Shown here piece by piece: positions 10,285 through 21,639 of a stretch of 64,000 bases of DNA. Both the position numbers and the translations under genes were made by a program. The stretch is from Undaria pinnatifida. Its lineage: Eukaryota; Sar; Phaeophyceae; Laminariales; Alariaceae. Each line of letters starts with the position of its first letter. The first letter of the stretch is position 1. Where the stretch lies: positions 2,626,546 to 2,690,545 of the forward strand of contig JABAKD010000026.1 of NCBI GenBank assembly GCA_012845835.1, written 5' to 3'. The notes beneath the pieces were generated by a model. It was not told the origin of the DNA and ran no database searches. It saw only the letters and a list, made by a program, of their open reading frames with translations.

Positions 10285-10979
10285 CATCGTAGGTTGACTT
10301 GCGTCTGTCGTGCGTATGCGTAGTGATATGTAGGTACTACGTGCAATATAGTCTAAACGTGGTAGTTTTTCTTGGGTGGCAAGCGGTATTGTAGTCGGTT
10401 TTTCAAGGCGCGTGTAGTTAAACGTATGCACCAGTATGGACCTGGCACATCGTAGGCTGCCCCGGTGGCGTATCAGGTTATCTTCGACCCTGGTATACGA
10501 GGTCAGTTTCGTGAGTTCAAGCCCCGCCGAGTGCATACTTGTATAAATAATTCGTTGGGACTTTTTCTTGTGCACAAATTGACTTGTGGAAAGCGCGAGG
10601 AGAGCGTGAGTGAGCAACATTCGATGAAAAATCGACGAGTAGTGGGATTGCTGAACCCCACGTATGCGCGATAAAGAAGGCAAGAACCTGTGGGAAGAAG
10701 GGACGACACCTGTGTCCACGGCTTGTTGTTCAGAAAGAAGCTGGAAAGTAAAGTGTGAGGAAAAAAAAAAAGGCTGACTCCCGATTTGACTTTTGTATGT
10801 TTCTGGCGGAGACATGAATTGCGTCAGCTGTGATATATGCGTGTACCACCTTTATTTGGTTTGTTTTTTTCCCTGGGGTATTCCCCAGCTCCAGAGTGAC
10901 TGGAGCCTGTCCTGTGGCCACGGACTTGATTATGCAAGTTAATGTGCGAACAACAACAACAACAACAACAACAACAACG
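10285..10979 (+). mobile_element. Family Q retroposon with (AAC)n tail, split by a SINE
   Basis: The 5' part (10285-10459) has TATGCACCAGTATGGACCTG and ends CATCGTAGGCTG. The 3' part resumes at 10772 with GGCTGACTCCCGATTTGAC and runs through CCCTGGGGTATTCC and GAGTGACTGGAGCCTGTCC to an (AAC)n tail. The tail indicates target-primed retroposition. No ORF and no clear tRNA boxes, so the parent could be a LINE 3' end. The minus copy at 17965-17622 is uninterrupted and confirms the order of parts. Confidence 0.6.
10460..10771 (+). mobile_element. tRNA-derived SINE-1, copy a, nested in family Q
   Basis: The head CCCCGGTGGCGTATCAGGTT (A-box region) is followed by GTGAGTTCAAGCCCC (B-box region), then a body of about 230 bp with CGATGAAAAATCGACGAG and GAAGGGACGACACCTGTG, and a poly-A end. 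GGCTG flanks it at 10455-10459 and 10772-10776, matching the site it interrupts in family Q. Other copies: 14061-14365, 26321-26620 and 57446-57745. Confidence 0.8.
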
Positions 10980-11190
10980 AACGGGTTGACTCCCGATTTC
11001 ACTTTTTATATTTTTCTGGCGGGGGCATGAATTGCGTCAGCTACCAGTACGATTTATAATATATATATATACATCATATCATACCACTTTTGGTTTGTGT
11101 TTTTCCCCTGGCTGGGGTATTCCGCCACTCCAGAGTGGCTGGAGCCTGCCTTGTGACCACGGGCAGACTTGATTATGCGAGTTAATGTGA

Positions 11191-11224
<34 letters not shown>
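10980..11224 (+). mobile_element. Family Q retroposon, second copy in tandem
   Basis: Starts GGTTGACTCCCGATTTCACT directly after the (AAC)n tail of the previous copy. It repeats the same 3' body (CCAGAGTGGCTGGAGCCTGC) and ends in its own (AAC)n tail at 11192-11222. Confidence 0.65.
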
Positions 11225-11225
<1 letters not shown>

Positions 11226-11274
11226 TGCGACGTTAGTGCATTTTTTTTCTTCTTTTCTCCTCGCTTTCTCTTGC

Positions 11275-11972
11275 TTAAACGCCCCAATTGATAGAAATCA
11301 GCCAGAGAAATAAACACTTCCACGCCCTGGATATCGCCTCGTTATCGTTTTAGAGCCGTCCATGCCGCTGCTGCAATTCCCACCCACCCCCGCCCCAAAC
11401 GCCCCCTCCTTCCCCACCACCCGCACCATCGCTTAGTAGACCTAGCACCACGCGTATAGCAAACCCCTACATCTATGCGACCTACAGCCCTCCACCCCCG
11501 CCCCCCCCCCGGCACATTTCCCCCCCCCTCCCCCACAACAAGGAGGATTTATGGTTTCCACGCATAAATTAACCTGCCCCACCCGTCCCCTCCCCCCCCC
11601 CCTCCCCCCCTCCCGCCCCCCTATTGATCAAAATCAGCCCCCCACGTCCTCAAAAATTCCGCCCTCCCCTCACCGGAAATTCGACTTGCAGTATTCACTT
11701 GATAAACTGATGCATTTCCTTCCACAGCTGTCAGATTTTGTCCCTCTCAGAAACGAGCTTTATAGTTTCCGCGCACAGACTGCCTAACATCACCCTGTTG
11801 ACCCTGATAGCTACACTGCTGTAGTTGCAAGGGGAGTCGCCGACCTATATCCTTAATGAGGACACACAACCCGTAATACGCGCGATCGGAGTATCACACA
11901 CAGCTTGCAAAGATGAGTTTCGACAAAATCTTCGATCTCACAGCTGGAGTGTATTTTAATTTTTACAATAAT
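11275..11972 (-). mobile_element. Family A element, inverted single arm
   Basis: Module order from the right tip: CAGCTGGAGTGTATTTTAAT, GTAATACGCGCGATCGGAGT, TTTATAGTTTCCGCGCACAG, and then C-run-separated modules ending with CATGCCGCTGCTGCAATTCC. It is very similar to 37008-37570 and to the inverted complement of 20095-20790, implying recent spread. Confidence 0.65.
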
Positions 11973-12752
11973 AAATGTACTTATAGAACAGACAGTACCT
12001 ACCTGGGAGCCTATTTTCTAGGAAGAAAACGAAAATAAAAATCAGAAAAACAAGGAAATCGCATTATTGTTAATACAGCACAGCTCGAGCTAGCAAAAAA
12101 GTGAAATGAAATAACTCTGAGGAAGCAAAAGAAATTCACAGGGATCAGAGAAAATATAAGGAAATCGCAATAATAACATCGCACCGAGCGAGCGAACGAA
12201 AAAATAAATAAGGAAATCGCAACGAGAGTATCGCGCACCGAGCGAACAAAACAACGATTTGCACTTTGCTTTCGAAGTTGTATTATATTAATGCGCAACC
12301 CCCCGCCCGGAGAGGGGGGTTGGAGATGGGAATAGCCCGGGGCTGCCCCGCCGGCAACTTAAACTAGTCTGTATCACACCTTGGACCTGTAGCTCTGACT
12401 CTGCTCCCCTACGCGCTCCGCGTGCAGGTCGTCGCCTACGCAGCTGGGCCAGGTGTACCCAAGGCTATCACTCATACGACTATGAATTACCGCATTGATC
12501 TGATTGGTCAAACTTCTTACGTACGTACAAAACCCATATTTTCTCATATTGTGATACTTCGATAATATTTTGCAGTACGACAACCACCACTCACCACGAC
12601 ACCACTTCTACCCTGCTGTGCTGTTAGATTTGGTGCTAGTGTGCGAAGCTAAAGAAATTTACGGGGATCAGAAAAAACAAGGAAACCGCAACAAATATCG
12701 CACCGAGCGAACAAAAAATGAAACTTTTCTTCAGCGAAATCGCCGGTCCCGC
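11973..12752. repeat. Gene-free stretch with a degenerate interspersed motif
   Basis: GGAAATCGCA followed by an ATCGC-CACCGAGCGAAC motif recurs near 12053, 12158, 12209 and 12681 with irregular spacing. A GC-rich block at 12300-12350 separates the two groups. No gene. Confidence 0.45.
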
Positions 12753-13049
12753 CCCCCCCCTGAAACGGCGGGATAGCAGGTCGGCCGGGTATACGGGCGG
12801 ACGTGTCAAGATCCAAGCGGTTTCATTTTCTGGGGATACCGAGGACGGTATTTTTCAAGTTCGACATGGTATGGGACAGCAAGCAGTAGTCGTAAAAGTT
12901 TATTATTGTGGATGGTGGGATTCGAACCCACGACCCAAAATCCCGTGTCCTGCCGACGACGCCATTTTGATAGAGGTACTGGAGGGTATTAGTCTGTTTG
13001 ACCACTCGCAAAAGGATGACCAATAGCTCACCCAAACTATATTATAACA
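12753..13049 (-). mobile_element. TRIM-like element, copy 3 (incomplete)
   Basis: Contains CCTGAAACGGCGGGATAGC, a T-arm-like GGATTCGAACCCACGACCC and one terminal repeat ending at 13049. It is the first of three copies packed into about 1 kb. Confidence 0.6.
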
Positions 13050-13051
13050 CC

Positions 13052-13475
13052 TGTTATGAGGCTTAGTTTCTGTTATAAGGCTTAGTTTCTGCTGTAAGGC
13101 TTCGTTTGGGTAAGCTATAATACGAAGTATTGGTCCACCTTTTGCAAGTGGTCAAACGGACTAATACCCCTCTAATTCCTCAACAAATGGCGTCGTCGAC
13201 AGGCCATGATTTTTTTGGGGTCGTGGGTTCAAATCCCACATCCACCTCAAACTTTTTCAGACTTTCCCCATGTCGAACTTGAAAATACTCTCCCCCGGTA
13301 TACCCAGGAAAGGAAACGGCTTGGATAATTGACAGGTCCGCCCGTATATCCGGCCGACCTGCTATCCCGCCGTTTCAGGGGGGAAGAAGAGTGTTATAAG
13401 GCTCAATTTGGGTACGAGCTATTGGTTGACCTTTAGCAAGTGGTCAAACGGACTAATACCCCACTAATTCCTTAA
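13052..13475 (+). mobile_element. TRIM-like element, copy 4
   Basis: The start shows a local triplication of the terminal-repeat tip (CTGTTATGAGGCTTAGTTT, TGTTATAAGGCTTAG, TGCTGTAAGGCTTCG). The internal GGGTTCAAATCCCACATCCA tRNA-like stretch and the purine run CAGGGGGGAAGAAGAG follow. A second terminal repeat spans 13392-13475. Confidence 0.6.
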
Positions 13476-13800
13476 CGCTCTTCCCCCCTGAAACGGCGGG
13501 ATAGCAGGTCGGCCGGAAATACGGACGGACGTGTCATATCCAAGCGGTTTCAATTCCTCGGGATACCGGGAAGAGTGAATTTCAAGTTCGACGTGGCAGT
13601 ACAGTGGGGAAAGTCTGAAAAAGGCCATTATTATTGTGGATGATGGGATTCGAACCCACGACCCAACAAGTCCATGATCTGTCGACGACGCCATTTATTT
13701 GTTGAGGAATTAGTGGGGTATTATTAATACTGTAGTCCCTTTGACCACTTGCAATAAAAGGTTAACCAATTGCTTACTACTCAAACTAAGCCTTATAACA
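13476..13800 (-). mobile_element. TRIM-like element, copy 5 (incomplete, head-to-head with copy 4)
   Basis: Begins at the pyrimidine (inverted purine) tract CTCTTCCCCCCTGAAACGG right against the end of copy 4. It continues through GATTCGAACCCACGACCC to a terminal repeat ending at 13800. Confidence 0.6.
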
Positions 13801-14060
13801 GCATTCTTCTTCCTGCCTCGAGCAGCCGTGAAACGTTCGTTAAAAAAGGGAAAAAAAAAAAAGGAAATCAGTGTTTTTTTTGGCGGGCTATCGTAGAATC
13901 AGTTTGTGATGGAAGTAAAACAAATTCAGGAATCAGAAAATACAAGGAAATCGCAATGATAACAGAGTTTTCAGAAAAATGGGAACGTTAAACCGTTCTT
14001 TCTGCCCAACTACATCATCAGTGCACCCAGAGTCCGTATCCCCGTAGATATATAGAAGCC

Positions 14061-14365
14061 GGTCGCCCCGGTGGCGTATCAGGTTATCCTCGAGCCTGGT
14101 ATTCGTAGATCAGTTTCGTGAGTTCGAATCCCCCCGAGTGCATACATACGCGCATAAAATCGTGGAGACTTTTTCTTGCGCACAATTTGACTTGCAGAAA
14201 ATGCGAGAGCGTGAGTAAGCAACACTCGATGAAAAAACGACGAGCAGTGGGATTGCTGAACCCTATACGCGATGAAAAATGAAGGCAAAAACCGGGGGGA
14301 AGAAGGGACGACACCTGTGACCACGGCTTGTCAAGAAGCTGGAAAGTAGAAGTTTGCGAAAAAAA
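14061..14365 (+). mobile_element. tRNA-derived SINE-1, copy b
   Basis: Head GGTCGCCCCGGTGGCGTATC, B-box region GAGTTCGAATCCCCCC, the standard body, and an A-rich end running into an (AT)n stretch. Intact in layout; same orientation as the other three copies. Confidence 0.8.
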
Positions 14366-14389
14366 TATATATATATATATACTCCGGAG

Positions 14390-14705
14390 TATATTATAAA
14401 AAATGAAAATACACTCCAGCTGTGAGATCGAAGATTTCGTCGAAACTCATCTTTGCAAGCTGTGTGTGATACTCCGATCGCGCGCATTACGAGTTGTGTG
14501 TCCTCATTAAGGATATAGGTCGGCGACTCCCCTTACAACTACAGTGTAGCTATCAGGGTCAACAGGATGATTTTAGTCAGTCTGTGCGCGGAAACTATAA
14601 AACCCGTTTCTGAGGGGGACAAAATCTGACAGCTGTGAAGGGAAATGTATCCTTTTATCAAGTGAATCTTGTAAGTCGAATAACCGGTGAGGGGGGTGGG
14701 GCTAT
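14390..14705 (+). mobile_element. Family A element, terminus only
   Basis: Terminus from ATATTATAAAAAATGAAAAT through GGATATAGGTCGGCGACTCC and CTATAAAACCCGTTTCTGAG. It stops at GGTGAGGGGGGTGGGG, where unrelated sequence begins. Truncated at the first G-run, as several other copies are. Confidence 0.7.
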
Positions 14706-15279
14706 ATAGACCATATATGGGTTATGTGGTCACAGACGACTGTGAAACAGAGTAAACCAAACAGTCCCCATTCATCAAGGTAAAACAAGTTCAATGCTAG
14801 CGTACCAGGTACGAGAACACAAGAAAACAAGCCAGACCATGAAGAAAAGACGAAAAAATAATAAAAAAGAGAAAAAAAAAAAGAGGAACAGAAACCTGAT
14901 GCACGGACAAAACACGAAGAAGATAACAAACTGCTGTTGGACGGACAAAACAACACAAAAAAGATAGCAAATCTGATGTTTCACAGACAATAACAAAAAG
15001 CATCACGAAGAAGAGGAAGAAGATACCAGCATAAGGCCGGTGGGGAGGAAAATAAGCACAACAAGGGAACAAACAAAAAGAAACAAAAGTGAGGACAACA
15101 GCAAGTTATTTTACTGTCGCTTTCGCGCTCCCCCCACACATTGAACTCAAAGAAGGCAAACAAATCAGAGACTACCACTCGCCGTACAGGGTTCAGGGCT
15201 ATATATAGTAACACACGCTCCACTTATTAGTCGAACTGGTACCTTGCCACACGATCTGCCATGTCGTTTCTGCGTTCAT
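14706..15279. other. A-rich gene-free stretch
   Basis: Long purine-rich AAAAGA/GAAGA runs with no repeat partner in the window and no domain-bearing ORF. Confidence 0.4.
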
Positions 15280-15710
15280 CTACATACAGCTGTTGCATCA
15301 GTACGACTGCTTCCTCCCCCCCCCCGTCCCCCCGGTATCCCTTGGTTGCTGCTTCTCCTGGCTTCCTCTGCTGTGAGCCCTTGACAGCTCTTCTCCGCCT
15401 CGCCCCTGCGCCATCTCATCATGGAGCGGTCTGCCGCGTCGACGATCCCCCGGTGCCACAGTTCCCATTCTTCTTAGCCGCCCTCGGCCATAGCACAGCC
15501 TCTACTCCGAACAGCAAAGGGGAGCTATCCGTGGAGACCTCGGTTGCTTCGAATACCCTGATGTCGTCTACCAGACACTGAAAGAGGAGGCGTAGTTTGC
15601 GTATAGTCGTCTCAACGCTCTCACATTGTGCCTTCTTGCGGGCCATACTTGGCCTACGACATGCGCTGGTCGGTGTGCTGTCGGCGCTGAAAGCCATGAC
15701 ATGATAATAG
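15280..15710 (-). mobile_element. LINE remnant, C-terminal end (copy 2)
   Basis: Shares with 1-345 the residues CLVDDIRVFEATEVSTD, SPLLFGVEAVLWPRAAKK and the preceding TIRKLRLLF, and extends further. A changed frame downstream reads WHRGEAEKSCQRLTAEEARR, the kind of basic helix that ends this LINE group. At least one frame change and an internal shortening relative to copy 1 (its AGALQR to NNWAQ stretch is missing) show it is dead. Confidence 0.65.
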
Positions 15711-15872
15711 TAGTGATAATGTTGCACCGAGTGAACGAATAAACGAAGTACAATTTAATCAATTTAACGCACAGACAGGAGGTGTAAAACAAATTGTGAT
15801 GGTTGATGAGGTCGAAGATGCTTTTTTCCGTGACGACTGATTGAAACTAACGGTATGGCATATTAGTTGCCG

Positions 15873-17560
15873 TATTATTATAAAAATATAAATACACTCC
15901 ACCAGCAGCTGTGAGATCGAATATTTTGTCGAAACTCATCTTTGCAAGCTGTGTGTGATACTCCGATCGCGCGTATTACGAGTTGTGTGTCCTCATTAAG
16001 GATATAGGTCGGCGACTCCCCTTACAACTACAGCAGTGTAGCTATCAGGGTCAACAGGGTGATGTTAGGCAGTCTGTGCGCGGAAACTATAAAACCCTTT
16101 TCTGAGGGGGACAAAATCTGACAGCTGTGGAAGAAAATGCATCAGTTTATTATCAAGTGTATCCTGTAAGTCGTATAACCGGTGAGGGGAGGGCGGAGTT
16201 TTCAAGGGCGTGGGGGCTTGGGTCTGAACAAGAGGGAGCGGGGGGGGGGGAAGGGGCGGGCGGGGCAACTTAATCTGTGCGCGGAAACTATAAATCTTGA
16301 GGTTAAATCTGACGGTTTTGGAAGGAATGCATCAGTTTATCATGAATATTCTGTAAGTCTTACAACCAATGAAGAGAAGGCGGAGTGTTCGAACGGGTTT
16401 GGGGGGGGGGGGGATTTCCAACAGCTTTATGTCGCATAGATGTAGGGGTATGCTATACGCGTGGTGCTAGGTCTACTCTAGGCGATGGTGATGGTGGTGG
16501 GGAAGGAGGAGGCGTTGGGGGGGGGGGGGGGGGGCGAATAGGAGCTACGGCATGGTTGGCTAGAGATATAATGAGGTGATACCAACTGCGTGGTAGTGTT
16601 TATTACTCTGGCAGATTTCGTTTTAAGGTGGGGCGTTTAAACAAGAGGGAGCGGGGAAAAAAAGAAAGGAAAATAAAGGGGGGGGGGGGGGAGGCGGAAT
16701 TGAATTGGAGCTACGGCATGGATGGCTCGTAAAAAGATAATGATGTGATATCAGTTGCCTGGTAGTGTTTGTTACTCTGGTGGGGAGTGGGGAAGAAGGG
16801 GGTGTTGGGGTGTTGGAGGCGGATGATTTGGGCTTCAGCATGGATGGCTAGAAAGATAATGGGGTGATATCAACTGCGTGGTAGTGTTTATTTCTCTGGC
16901 AGATTTTGGTTTTTAGGTGGGACTTTTGAACAAGAGGGAGCGGAAGGAAAACGGGGGGGGGGGAAAGGGGGGGGGGAGGGGGGGGAGGGGGGGGAGGGGG
17001 GGGGGGGCAAATGAATTGGAGTTACGGCATGGATGGCCAGAGAGACAATGAGGTGATATCAGCTGCCTGGTAGTGTTTACTACTCTGGCAGATTTGATTA
17101 TAGGTGGGGCGTTTGAACACGTTTGAACAAGAGGGATCGGGGGACGGCGGGGGGGGGACGGGTGGGACAACTCAATATGTGCGCGGAAACTATAAACCCT
17201 TCAAGGGGTCAATTCTGACGGTTGTGGAAGAAATGCATCACTTTATATCACCTGCCTGCTATTGTGTATTATTCTAGCAGATTTGATGTTATACTACTTA
17301 GCTGTGGTATACCACACAATTTTTAGGTGTGGTATACAACGTGTTATGTTTTCGTGGTGTGTTATTGTACATGGATCGCAATATAGAACATTTCAATCGA
17401 TAGGTGCAACGTATTATATGGTAGGTAATATTATCTTAACCCATCATCGCATTGTTACAATTAAGTACTTCTTGTACCTGTTATTGTACCTGTTCGATCG
17501 GCTTCCTGTTGTTATGGTTTCCCGTGTGGTTTTCTTGTTTTCTTCTACGACTATCATATG
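15873..17560 (+). mobile_element. Family A element, long single arm
   Basis: Full terminus followed by four successive GGCATGGTTGG/GGATGGC-type modules (about 16540, 16700, 16840, 17020), each with a GATAATGAGGTGATATC-like block and a G-run. It ends in an AT-rich segment, TTGTACATGGATCG then ACATTTCAATCGATAGGTGC, which recurs after the arm at 21480-21620, so that segment belongs to the element core. Confidence 0.65.
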
Positions 17561-17621
17561 ATGCCATACATACTACTCTGAATATTGAATATTCACACAT
17601 ACGATATGTATAGATGTTATT

Positions 17622-17965
17622 ATTGTTGTTGTTCTCACATTAACTCGCACAATAATCAAATCCGCGATCACAGGACAGGCTCCAGTCACTCTGTCTGGAG
17701 CTGAGGAATACCCCAGGGAAAAACATAAACAAACCAAACAAAGATGGTGCACGCATATATATATCACAGCTGACGCAATTCCTGCCTCCGCCAGAAACAT
17801 ATAAATAGTGAAATCGGGAGTCAGCCTACGATGTGTGCCAGGTCTATACTGGTGCATACGTCTCCCATATCGCGCCTGGAAAAACCGACTATCATACCGT
17901 TTGCCACCCAAAAAGAGACTACTACCATGTATATATTACCCGTAGTACCTGTCACTACGCATACG
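17622..17965 (-). mobile_element. Family Q retroposon, uninterrupted copy
   Basis: On the minus strand: CTTGGGTGGCA-type 5' region, CGTATGCACCAGTATAGACC, CATCGTAGGCTGACTCCCGA, CCCTGGGGTATTCCTCAGCT, GAGTGACTGGAGCCTGTCCT and a short AAC tail at about 17635-17622. This copy gives the order of parts without the SINE seen at 10460-10771. Confidence 0.6.
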
Positions 17966-18062
17966 CACGTCAGACGCAAGCCAATTGGAAAAAAGAGACA
18001 AAGAAAAGAGAAGAAGAGAAAGGAGAGGGAATAAAAGAAAAGAAAGCGAAAAGGGAATATAT

Positions 18063-18740
18063 GTATTATAAAAACTAAAATACACTCCATCCAGCTGTGA
18101 GATCGAATATTTTGTCGAAACTCATCTTTGCAAGCTGTGTGTGATACTCCGATCGCGCCTATTACGGTATACCTCGTATATTATAAAAATAAAAATACAC
18201 TCCAGCTGTGAGATCGAAGATTTTGTCGAAACTCATCTTTGCAAGTTGTGTGTGATACTACTCCGATCGCGCGTATTACGGGTTGTGTGTCCTTATTAAG
18301 GATATAGGTCGGCGACTCCCCTTGCAACTACAGTGTAGCTTGTACCATGGTCAACAGGGTGATGTCAGTTAGTCTGTGCGCGGAAAACTTTAAAACCCGT
18401 TTTTGAGGGGGACAAAATCTGACAGCTGTGGAAGGATATGCATCAGTTTATCAAGTGAATCCTGCAAGTCGAACAACCGGTGAGGGGAGGGCGGAGTTTT
18501 TAAGAACGTAAGGGCCTGGGTTTGATCAAGCGGGAGCGCGGGGGGGGCGGGCGGGGCAGGTCAATTTGTGCGGGGAAACTATAAATCCTTCAAGGGGATA
18601 ACTCTGACGGTTTTGGAAAGAATGCACCAGTTTATCATGTGTATCCTGTAAGTCGTACAACCAGTGAGGAGAGGGCGGAGCGTTCGAGGGGGGGGGGGGG
18701 GGCGGAAGGGTTTCCTAAAAAACATCTTTAGGTCTGTACG
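18063..18740 (+). mobile_element. Family A, two overlapping copies
   Basis: A short terminus (18063-18172) is cut off at GATCGCGCCTATTACGG. A second terminus follows at once (18177 onward) and runs through three modules to a G-run at 18690-18715. Confidence 0.65.
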
Positions 18741-18754
18741 TTCGGGGAGCGTTT

Positions 18755-18832
18755 ATTAAATAAGTACTTATTAAGTAAGTACGTATTAAGTAAGTACGTA
18801 TTAAGTAAGTACGTATTAAGTAAGTACGTACG
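18755..18832. repeat. 16-bp tandem repeat
   Basis: About five units of TATTAAGTAAGTACG(T), containing self-complementary AAGTACTT/ACGTACGT cores. Confidence 0.85.
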
Positions 18833-18959
18833 TGTAATCGACGCGGAAATTCGCATGGCGAAACATAACATGATAATAACGGCCTAATGACAATATTTCA
18901 ATTTGCAATACTTGGCTTCTGCCCCAGGGGCGTACGGAGATCTAGATATTGATACTATC

Positions 18960-19470
18960 AGAACAATATTTTTTTCATCTAAATAAAAATGCACTCCAGC
19001 TAGCTGCTGTGCGATCGAAGATTTTGTCGAAACTCGTCTTTGCAGGCAAGCTGTGCGTGACACTGTGACACTCCGATCGCGCGTATTCCGGAGTGTGTGT
19101 CCCCCTCTCATTAAGGATATCATAGGTCGGCCACTCCGCTTGGAACTACAGTACACATGTGTAGCTTGTGCCAGGGTCAACAGGGTGATATTAATATTAT
19201 ATAAATTAAGTTACACTCCAGCTGTGAGATCGAATATTTTGTCGAAACTCATCTTTGCAACCTGTGTGTGATACTCCGATATATAATATATATATGTTAA
19301 TCTGTGCACGGAAACCATTAAAAAAAAAAACTTTTTTTTGTTTTTTTTTGTTAGGGGGACAAAATCTGACTGCTGGCTGTGGAATGCACCAATTTATTTT
19401 GTATATCCTGTAGACTAGTTAATTAGTTTTAGTATAACCGGCGAGGGGAGGGGGGCAGGAAAAAAGGGGG
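18960..19470 (+). mobile_element. Family A, several truncated termini in series
   Basis: Termini at about 18975 (AAAATGCACTCCAGCTAGCT) and 19192 (AAGTTACACTCCAGCTGTG), then a piece with GGACAAAATCTGACTGCTGG. Each is cut at a different internal point, so this is a nested or repeatedly deleted cluster. Confidence 0.5.
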
Positions 19471-19569
19471 TGTGGGTCGCATAAATGAGTAGGAGCTTAC
19501 TGCGCGCGTAATGCTACAGGGTGGGTCGCACAAATGAGCAGGAGCTTACTGCACGCGTCATGCTACAGC

Positions 19570-19615
<46 letters not shown>

Positions 19616-19640
19616 CGCGACGGTGGGGCCGGCGGGGAAG
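19471..19640. repeat. 49-bp tandem pair followed by (TAG)n
   Basis: GTGGGTCGCATAAATGAGTA opens a 49-bp unit, present twice (19472 and 19521). The (AGT)n microsatellite at 19568-19614 follows directly, apparently seeded from the CTACAG(TAG) end of the unit. Confidence 0.75.
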
Positions 19641-19689
19641 GGGGGTGGGTGGGTGGGTACTCATTTATTGCTTGCCTTGATTTAGTCGT

Positions 19690-20090
19690 TTGACCATTGA
19701 CCACGCAGTCTATATATGCCATCCCTTTCGAGACAGAGCACCGTTCATTCCTACTCCTAATAGAGACACCTCCAACATTTGGGCGCTCATTTTACGCTTT
19801 TTCCATATATTACTTGAAAACGGTTTGCTTATCCGATCCTCGTCCTGTTTCGCCGTTTGTGGCCACCATCTAGCTCCCAGGATAGCGATCGTTTTCTCGC
19901 TACTCTCTAGCCTAGCAAACTCTTCCATGTCACATTCGTCCAATTTCCTCATCTCCTCCTCTAACACATCCCGTTCCTCCTTGTGTATATTCCACACTCT
20001 CCCACTATGTGAGTCCTACTCTCTATTGTTGTGCCACACAGGCACGTATACATGTGCAACCACGTCCTCCTCTTCCCAACTCCCCGACCA
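19690..20090 (-). mobile_element. LINE remnant with CCHC-type 3' end
   Basis: The minus strand reads KEERDVLEEEMRKLDECDM, then SSEKTIAILGARWWPQTAKQ and SSNIWKKR. Upstream in another frame is CLCGTTIESRTHIVGEC, a C-x-C...H-x4-C knuckle that ends the ORF of many non-LTR retrotransposons. At least one frame change separates the two parts. A weaker relative lies at 44770-44910. Confidence 0.6.
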
Positions 20091-20094
20091 CTGG

Positions 20095-21620
20095 TATATT
20101 ATAACAACTAAAATACACTCCAGCTGTGAGATCGAAGATTTTGTCGAAACTCATCTTTGCAAGCTGTGTGTGATACTCCGATCGCGCGTATTACAGGTTG
20201 TGTGTCCTCATTAAGGATATAGGTCGGCGACTCCCCTTGCAACTACTGTTACAGTGTGTAGCTATCAGGGTCATCAGGGTGATGTTAGGCAGTCTGTGCG
20301 CGAAAACTATAAAACTCGTTTCTGAGGGGGACAAAATCTGACAGCTGTGGAAGGAAATGCATCAGTTTATCGAGTGAATACTGCAAGTCGAATTTCCGGT
20401 GAGTGGAGGGCGGAATTTTTTAGGACGTGGGGGGCTGATTTTGATCAATAGGGGGGCGGGAGGGGGGGAGGGGGGGGGGGAGGGGACGGGTGGGGCAGGT
20501 TAATTTATGCGTGGAAACCATAAATCCTCCTTGTTGTGGGGGAGGGGGGGGGAAATGTGCCGGGGGGGGGCGGGGGGCGGGGGGGGAGGGCTGTAGGTCG
20601 CATAGATGTAGGGATTTGCTGTACGCGTGGTGCTAGGTCTACTAGGCGATGGTGCGGGTGGTGGGGAAGGAGGGGGCGTTTGGGGCGGGGGTGGGTGGGA
20701 ATTGCAGCAGCGGCATGGACGGCTCTAAAACGATAACGAGGCGATATCCAGGGCGCGTGGAAGTGTTTATTTCTCTGGCGGATTTCGATATTAGGTGGGA
20801 CGTTTAAGCTAGAGGAAGCCAGGGAAAAAAAAAAAAAAAAAAAAAGGGGCGGAAGGGGGGGGGGAAGGTTTTCAAGAGGTTTAGGTCACATATAATATTA
20901 AAATACACTCCAGCTATGAGATCAAGGATTTGGTCGACACTGATGTTCGCAACATTGTGTGTGATCCTCCGATCGCGCGTATTAATCATATATGTAGGGG
21001 CTTGCTATACGCGCGGTGCTGGGTCTAGGCGATCGTGCGGGGTGTGGGGAAGGAGGGGGCGTTGGAGGGGGGGGGGGGGGGGGGGGATGAATGAAAGCTA
21101 CGTCATGGATGGCTAGAAAGATAATGACGTGATATCAATTGATTAGAAGTGTTTATTACTCTGGCCGATTTCGATTGTAAGCGGGGCGTTTGAACGAACT
21201 GATCGGGAACAAAGGGGGGGGGAGGGCGGAGATGAGTTGGAGCTACGGCATGGATGGCGAGATGGATACTGAGATGATATCAGCTGGCTGGTAGTGTTTA
21301 CTACTTTGGCAGATTTTGATTTCAAGTGGGGCGTTTGAACAAGAGGAATCGGGGAGGGGGGGCGGGGGGGCGAGCATTTCAATATGTGCGCGGAAACTAT
21401 AAACCCTTGAAGGGGACGAATCTGACGGTTGCAGCAAGAAGACACCCCTTTATATCACCCGCCTGGTAATGTTTATTTTGCTAGAAGGTTTGATGTTACA
21501 TGTAGTATGCAACCCAGTTCTTAGGTGTAGTGAACAACGTGTTAAAAGCTTCATAATTTGTTATTGTACATGGATCGAAAGATGGAATATTTCAATCGAT
21601 AGGTACAATCATGTAGATAC
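20095..21620 (+). mobile_element. Family A, long arm with a second terminus nested inside
   Basis: The terminus at 20095 leads into modules and G-runs to about 20885. At 20891 a partial terminus (ATTAAAATACACTCCAGCTA) interrupts, and the module series resumes at TATGTAGGGGCTTGCTATAC. The same interruption is seen at 61645. The arm ends in the TGTACATGGATCGAAAGATG core segment also seen at 17370. Confidence 0.6.
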
Positions 21621-21639
21621 CATTATTTTCTGACATCGC

